In this document: positions 60,698 through 64,000 of the stretch, piece by piece | How positions within the stretch are numbered: position 1 is the stretch's first letter | How the letters are laid out: each line of letters opens with the position of its first letter | DNA from: Melampsora larici-populina 98AG31 | Taxonomy: Eukaryota > Basidiomycota > Pucciniomycetes > Pucciniales > Melampsoraceae | Assembly: GCF_000204055.1 (NCBI RefSeq) | Contig: NW_006768775.1 | Span: forward strand, 434,001-498,000 | Reading direction: 5' to 3' | Length of the DNA stretch: 64,000 nt | Made by a program: the position numbers and the translations under genes | The notes under the pieces: generated by a model | The model's input: the letters and a program-made list of their open reading frames with translations, nothing else | The model's database searches: none | What the model was told of the DNA's origin: nothing

Positions 60698-63470
60698 TTT
60701 CGCTGGGGAGCGGCGGACGTGTTATTGTCTGCTGCAGAGGAGGATGGGCGAGATCCTCTCGAAGATTGAGTTCCTAAATAAATTACCAAGATGATCACAA
60801 GAGATGAGCGTGTATCAATACAAGCTTCATAGCAATGGAGAACTTCGCAAAGTACCTACCTGCCATATTTCCCTGCGCTTTGAGCACCCCGCTCCCGCCA
60901 ATACTTCATTTGCGCGCTTGCCTAGCTGAAAGGCGTCACCTTGTCGAGTCAAGCCTGCGTGTGCATGATCCACGTCCGGTGTAAGGTGGAGGTAGGTGGC
61001 AAATTTCTTGCAAGACACTGCCATGTTTGATTTTTCGGGTCTAGTCGTTTGTGAATGTCGTAGCTTATGTTCCTGATCACGTCGCTTTTTTTCCGCCGCT
61101 TTCGCCGCTGCAAGGTCTGCTTTCTCCTTATCACGCCTTGCTTTTTCCACCGCTTTCGCAGCCAATTTGGCCTGTTGCTCCTGTTCACGCTCAAGTAACC
61201 ATGTCTCCTTACTTGCATCCGCCCGAGCTTGGAGGAGTTGTGCTCCCTCACATGATTGGGGGACCTTCGGCGTGCCTTTCTTTTTGAGAGTCTTCGCGCG
61301 CCGTTGAGCCGCTTCGGCGAAGAGTCCAGCGCTTCGAGTGGCATTCTTCCATTGGCAGAAGGCCACAAAGAGGCAGTCGAATTGGCCAGGTATTGTCTCA
61401 TTGGCCAGGATGATGGCAAAATCGTCCACCGTTTGAATTATATCGATATTTTTGGCAACGTCCCATGCCATTCCGCGTCCAAAAAAATCGCCTGGGGCCA
61501 TGATTGAAGGGTCTGGAAATGTAAGATAGAACAAATTCGCGAAGGCTCGTTCCATTTGAGTGACGAGACTTTTGAGCATTGGGTTGTCCACAATTGCGTC
61601 GTTGTCACCACAAAAGATTGCCACTGGGCGTGACTCTGACGGAGGGGGAGGAGGAGGTGCCGGAAGCTCAGCGACCAGTTCGAGCAGGTTGCTCGCTTCC
61701 ATCGCAAGGGCTTCGTCCAAGTTTTCATGAGTCAGGGCTGGCTGGGCAAGCCACAACGCCTCAGCCTCTTCAGGCTTGCAGTTGGAACAATCGCATGGAG
61801 CCATCTTCTTGGAGCGTTGCCGTTCAACCTCAGATATGACATTGGGGTGATCTGGGTCCAGAGGGATGTAACCCACGCTAAAGCACAACTATTAGCATCA
61901 AAGCGGTGGTTAGGGTGATCACTTCCAATTAAAACTCACAGCAGGTCGACAGCCAGAGCCACACGTAAGCACACAGATGTAATCGCCAGGGCGTCCATAC
62001 GGTCATCGTCCGTCTGGATAGTCGGATGGCCAAAATCAGAAATGAGATCCTTGCCGTTAGTTCTCTTCGATTCCACCAGGAGGAGAGCCAAACCGCGACG
62101 CCCGTCTCGTCCACATCGACCACTCATTTGTATGAAACTGCATGGGTCCTGCCGCCCCACCACCACCACCCATCGTACTCGGTGCCAATTTTGGCCTAAT
62201 CCCAGCGCTAAAGTACAGCATAAAACTGCGAGATTTCCGGCCACATACGTCGCCACCGCGTCAAGTTTGGTTTTCGGCCCAGTGTTGGCATGGTATCGTC
62301 GAGCGAAGCTGGAGTGGGCGTTTCCTGTTTCCGAGGGCTGCCCTCGAGAGGCATTGATTATCTGCAGGAAGTCCAATGTGGCGTTTTGAGTGCCAGAGTA
62401 GAGGAGAGTGGGTGGAATGTTGCAAGTTGGTATTGTCGTGTGATGAGCAAATAGACCCCTAAGAGATGCCTTCAACGGCCTCTTAAAAGACCTTCGTAGC
62501 AGTCGAAGTTCAGGCCGACAGAGCTCAGCGCGGGGGAAACGAACCTCCCGTGAGTCAAGTTTGAGATTGGCCAAAATGAGGTGGATAGCCTGGGGTGTGC
62601 ACGTGGCTGTCATCAAAAGCAGGGGTACTTTGGTTGAAGACAGAAATCGTCGAGCAAGTTCACCGTATGACGGTCGAAAGACTCCGCCATCTTGTAATCG
62701 GACATGACTCGCCAATCGTTTTGCTTCGCCACTTTCAACCAGGCCCCATTCGTACACCATATGTGCTTCGTCCACAACATTCAGGATTAATCGATCCTGA
62801 AACCGTCAATCTTTCCACATACGGTCAAACACATCGCTCGTTAAGGCTATCTCGGGACTCTGGCGTGATTAATGAAGTCATCCACATTTGCCCATCAGCT
62901 TGGCATATTTTCCAGCCGGACCAAAGGGAAAACTAAGAAAACTGACGACATAAACAAAAGGGTATTTCCCTTTTAGGATATCATCACATGTTGCCTGCGT
63001 ACAGTTGGCCGCGGTCAGATTTACCGCTCCAAGGTCAACCAACGCCTTCTCGCTGACCTGAAACGTTGAGGGAGAGTCAGTTTGCAGATCAAGAAATGGT
63101 ATGTTCTGTACATATCAATTACCTGATCATTACCCAGCGAATCTAAGGGGTTGATACACAATACTATCGGGGCAAATTTTTCGTGGTCGTGAGCGCGGTA
63201 GAACACTTCGGGCACTCGACTTTTGCCAAAGCCTGTGCCCGCCAACAGGAAGACCGTCCGTCCATGAAGGAGGTCAACAGCGGACTCGTTCTGCTGAGGT
63301 TTCCCTCCGTAACCGTATGATGCCTTGAATATGTCATTAATCGCTTCTTTTTGGCTCGCCTCGCTTGTGTCCACAAATTCCGGGCGCCGTAGAGGTCGCA
63401 AGGTCGTTGACCTAGGTAGGTGTTGAGGCACGAAGTTGACTTCCTGATTTGATTTGCTACAAAGTAGCAT
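60663..63470 (-). CDS. RecQ-like superfamily 2 DNA helicase of the element
   Basis: Exons 63470-63123, 63057-62947, 62859-61940, 61877-60860 and 60773-60663 give about 835 codons with one in-frame TGA at 62806-62808. Motif I: LAGTGFGKSR. Motif II: VVDEAHMVYEWG. Motif III: LLMTATCTPQ. Motif V: CTLALGLGQNWHRVRWV. Motif VI: QMSGRCGRDGRRG, typical of RecQ. A cysteine pair set (CDCSNCKPEE) and a lysine/alanine-rich coiled coil (KAVEKARRDKEKADLAAAKA) follow. The last exon ends PPLPSEIKKIDPLLRQQ and overlaps the DUF6589 3' end by 35 bp. The TGA sits at WKD-stop-RFQDR and fits CGA to TGA; if real, the copy is disabled unless read through. Likely role: unwinding during transposition. Confidence 0.8.
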
Positions 63471-63699
63471 TGTGCGTTTGGATAAAGTACGAGTGGTGAA
63501 CTGAGTCTAGAGCGTAACAGATGAAGTACGAGTGGTGCACGGCGGGTGAGGGTATCAGGGTATTCGCTAACTTGTCCAAATTCATGCATGTAGTCAAACT
63601 GCTGTTTGACTTGGACGTTTTGACCCTTTTATCTCAAGAAATCCAGTTTTGTCTCCCAAAGGTGGATTTTGGTCGCCGCAGTCGTATCTAGTCGTGTAC

Positions 63700-63971
63700 G
63701 GCCCCGTGTTGAGCCCCAAATGAGGAATTTCATGTTTTTCTGAGCATTTTTGAGATAATAAAAAGCCGGGAGCGGCATATTAAAGAAGGAGAGCTTGCGC
63801 ATAATTTTTATTATCAGCTTGAGATGAGTTGATTGAGGAGTTTGGCGAGCAGGGAGCTTGCCAGTTTTTAGCAAAACACCCCGGCCCATCTCAGGCCAAA
63901 AAAAAGAGATAACGCGTAAGTCCCTCGCGGGAGATGGTGGTTAGGTCCGCTGAGGGACTTAGTTAAGTTTG
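63700..63971 (-). repeat. Right TIR of DUF6589 element
   Basis: Inverted copy of 56313-56584 with one difference (GCTCGCC against GCTTGCC), followed by the target duplication GACTCGGCC at 63972-63980. Confidence 0.92.
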
Positions 63972-64000
63972 GACTCGGCCCGGCCTCGAAGTGAGACTGT

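Larger units (their letters stand above)
56313..63971. mobile_element. DUF6589/RecQ-helicase DNA transposon (7.66 kb)
   Basis: 272-bp TIRs (56313-56584 and 63700-63971) match at about 271 positions. The ends read CAAACTTAACTAAGTCCC. Exact GACTCGGCC copies flank it at 56304-56312 and 63972-63980, a 9-bp target duplication. Three genes lie inside: a small minus-strand ORF, a plus-strand DUF6589 gene and a minus-strand helicase gene that converges on it. The near-identical TIRs indicate a recent insertion. Confidence 0.9.

Noticed and set aside
61936..62123. Other-frame ORFs across the helicase gene
   Set aside because: Shadows of the helicase exons, whose motifs are clear in one frame.

Overview
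The window looks like a chromosome segment from a basidiomycete fungus, most likely a rust (Pucciniales). I infer this from dense short introns, lineage-type gene families (tandem BTB genes, small cysteine-bearing secreted proteins), a polyglutamine-rich striatin, DUF6589 and RecQ-like element proteins, and heavy nested transposon load. No tRNA, rRNA or CRISPR was seen. A 100-N scaffold gap lies at 55990-56089.

Layout. 1-360 carries 13 copies of a 10-bp motif in both orientations. 438-11811 is a tandem array of four minus-strand BTB genes: A decayed, B and C intact, D cut off. 11812-16744 is a Tc1/mariner-type element with a dead transposase and a second, convergent gene. 18315-28621 is a host island with three minus-strand genes: Rab geranylgeranyltransferase alpha (BET4), an F-box-like protein and striatin. 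A large foldback repeat (19920-21591) separates BET4 from the F-box gene. 30695-35433 is a second mariner element with an intact DD34E transposase and a homologous convergent second gene. 36876-44624 is a full-length Ty1/copia element with 5-bp target duplications; a CACTA-type element sits in its pol gene and an 89-bp MITE in its 5' LTR. 44630-50500 holds MITEs and an LTR fragment. 50553-53758 has two paralogous secreted-protein genes. 56313-63971 is a 7.66-kb element with 272-bp terminal inverted repeats (TIRs) and a 9-bp target duplication. It encodes a DUF6589 protein, a RecQ-like helicase and a small third protein.

Main results. (1) The DUF6589/RecQ element behaves as a DNA transposon, and four small elements elsewhere in the window share its terminal motif and have exact or near-exact 9-bp target duplications. 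DUF6589 is therefore a transposase candidate with its own MITE family. (2) Two independent Tc1/mariner elements carry the same second gene, convergent with the transposase and sharing at least one intron position. This suggests a two-gene mariner lineage. (3) All six premature stops I checked in the mariner and copia genes, plus the one in the helicase, are TGA at positions compatible with CGA to TGA. Four of the seven would have been TCG. This points to RIP-like or methyl-CpG decay.
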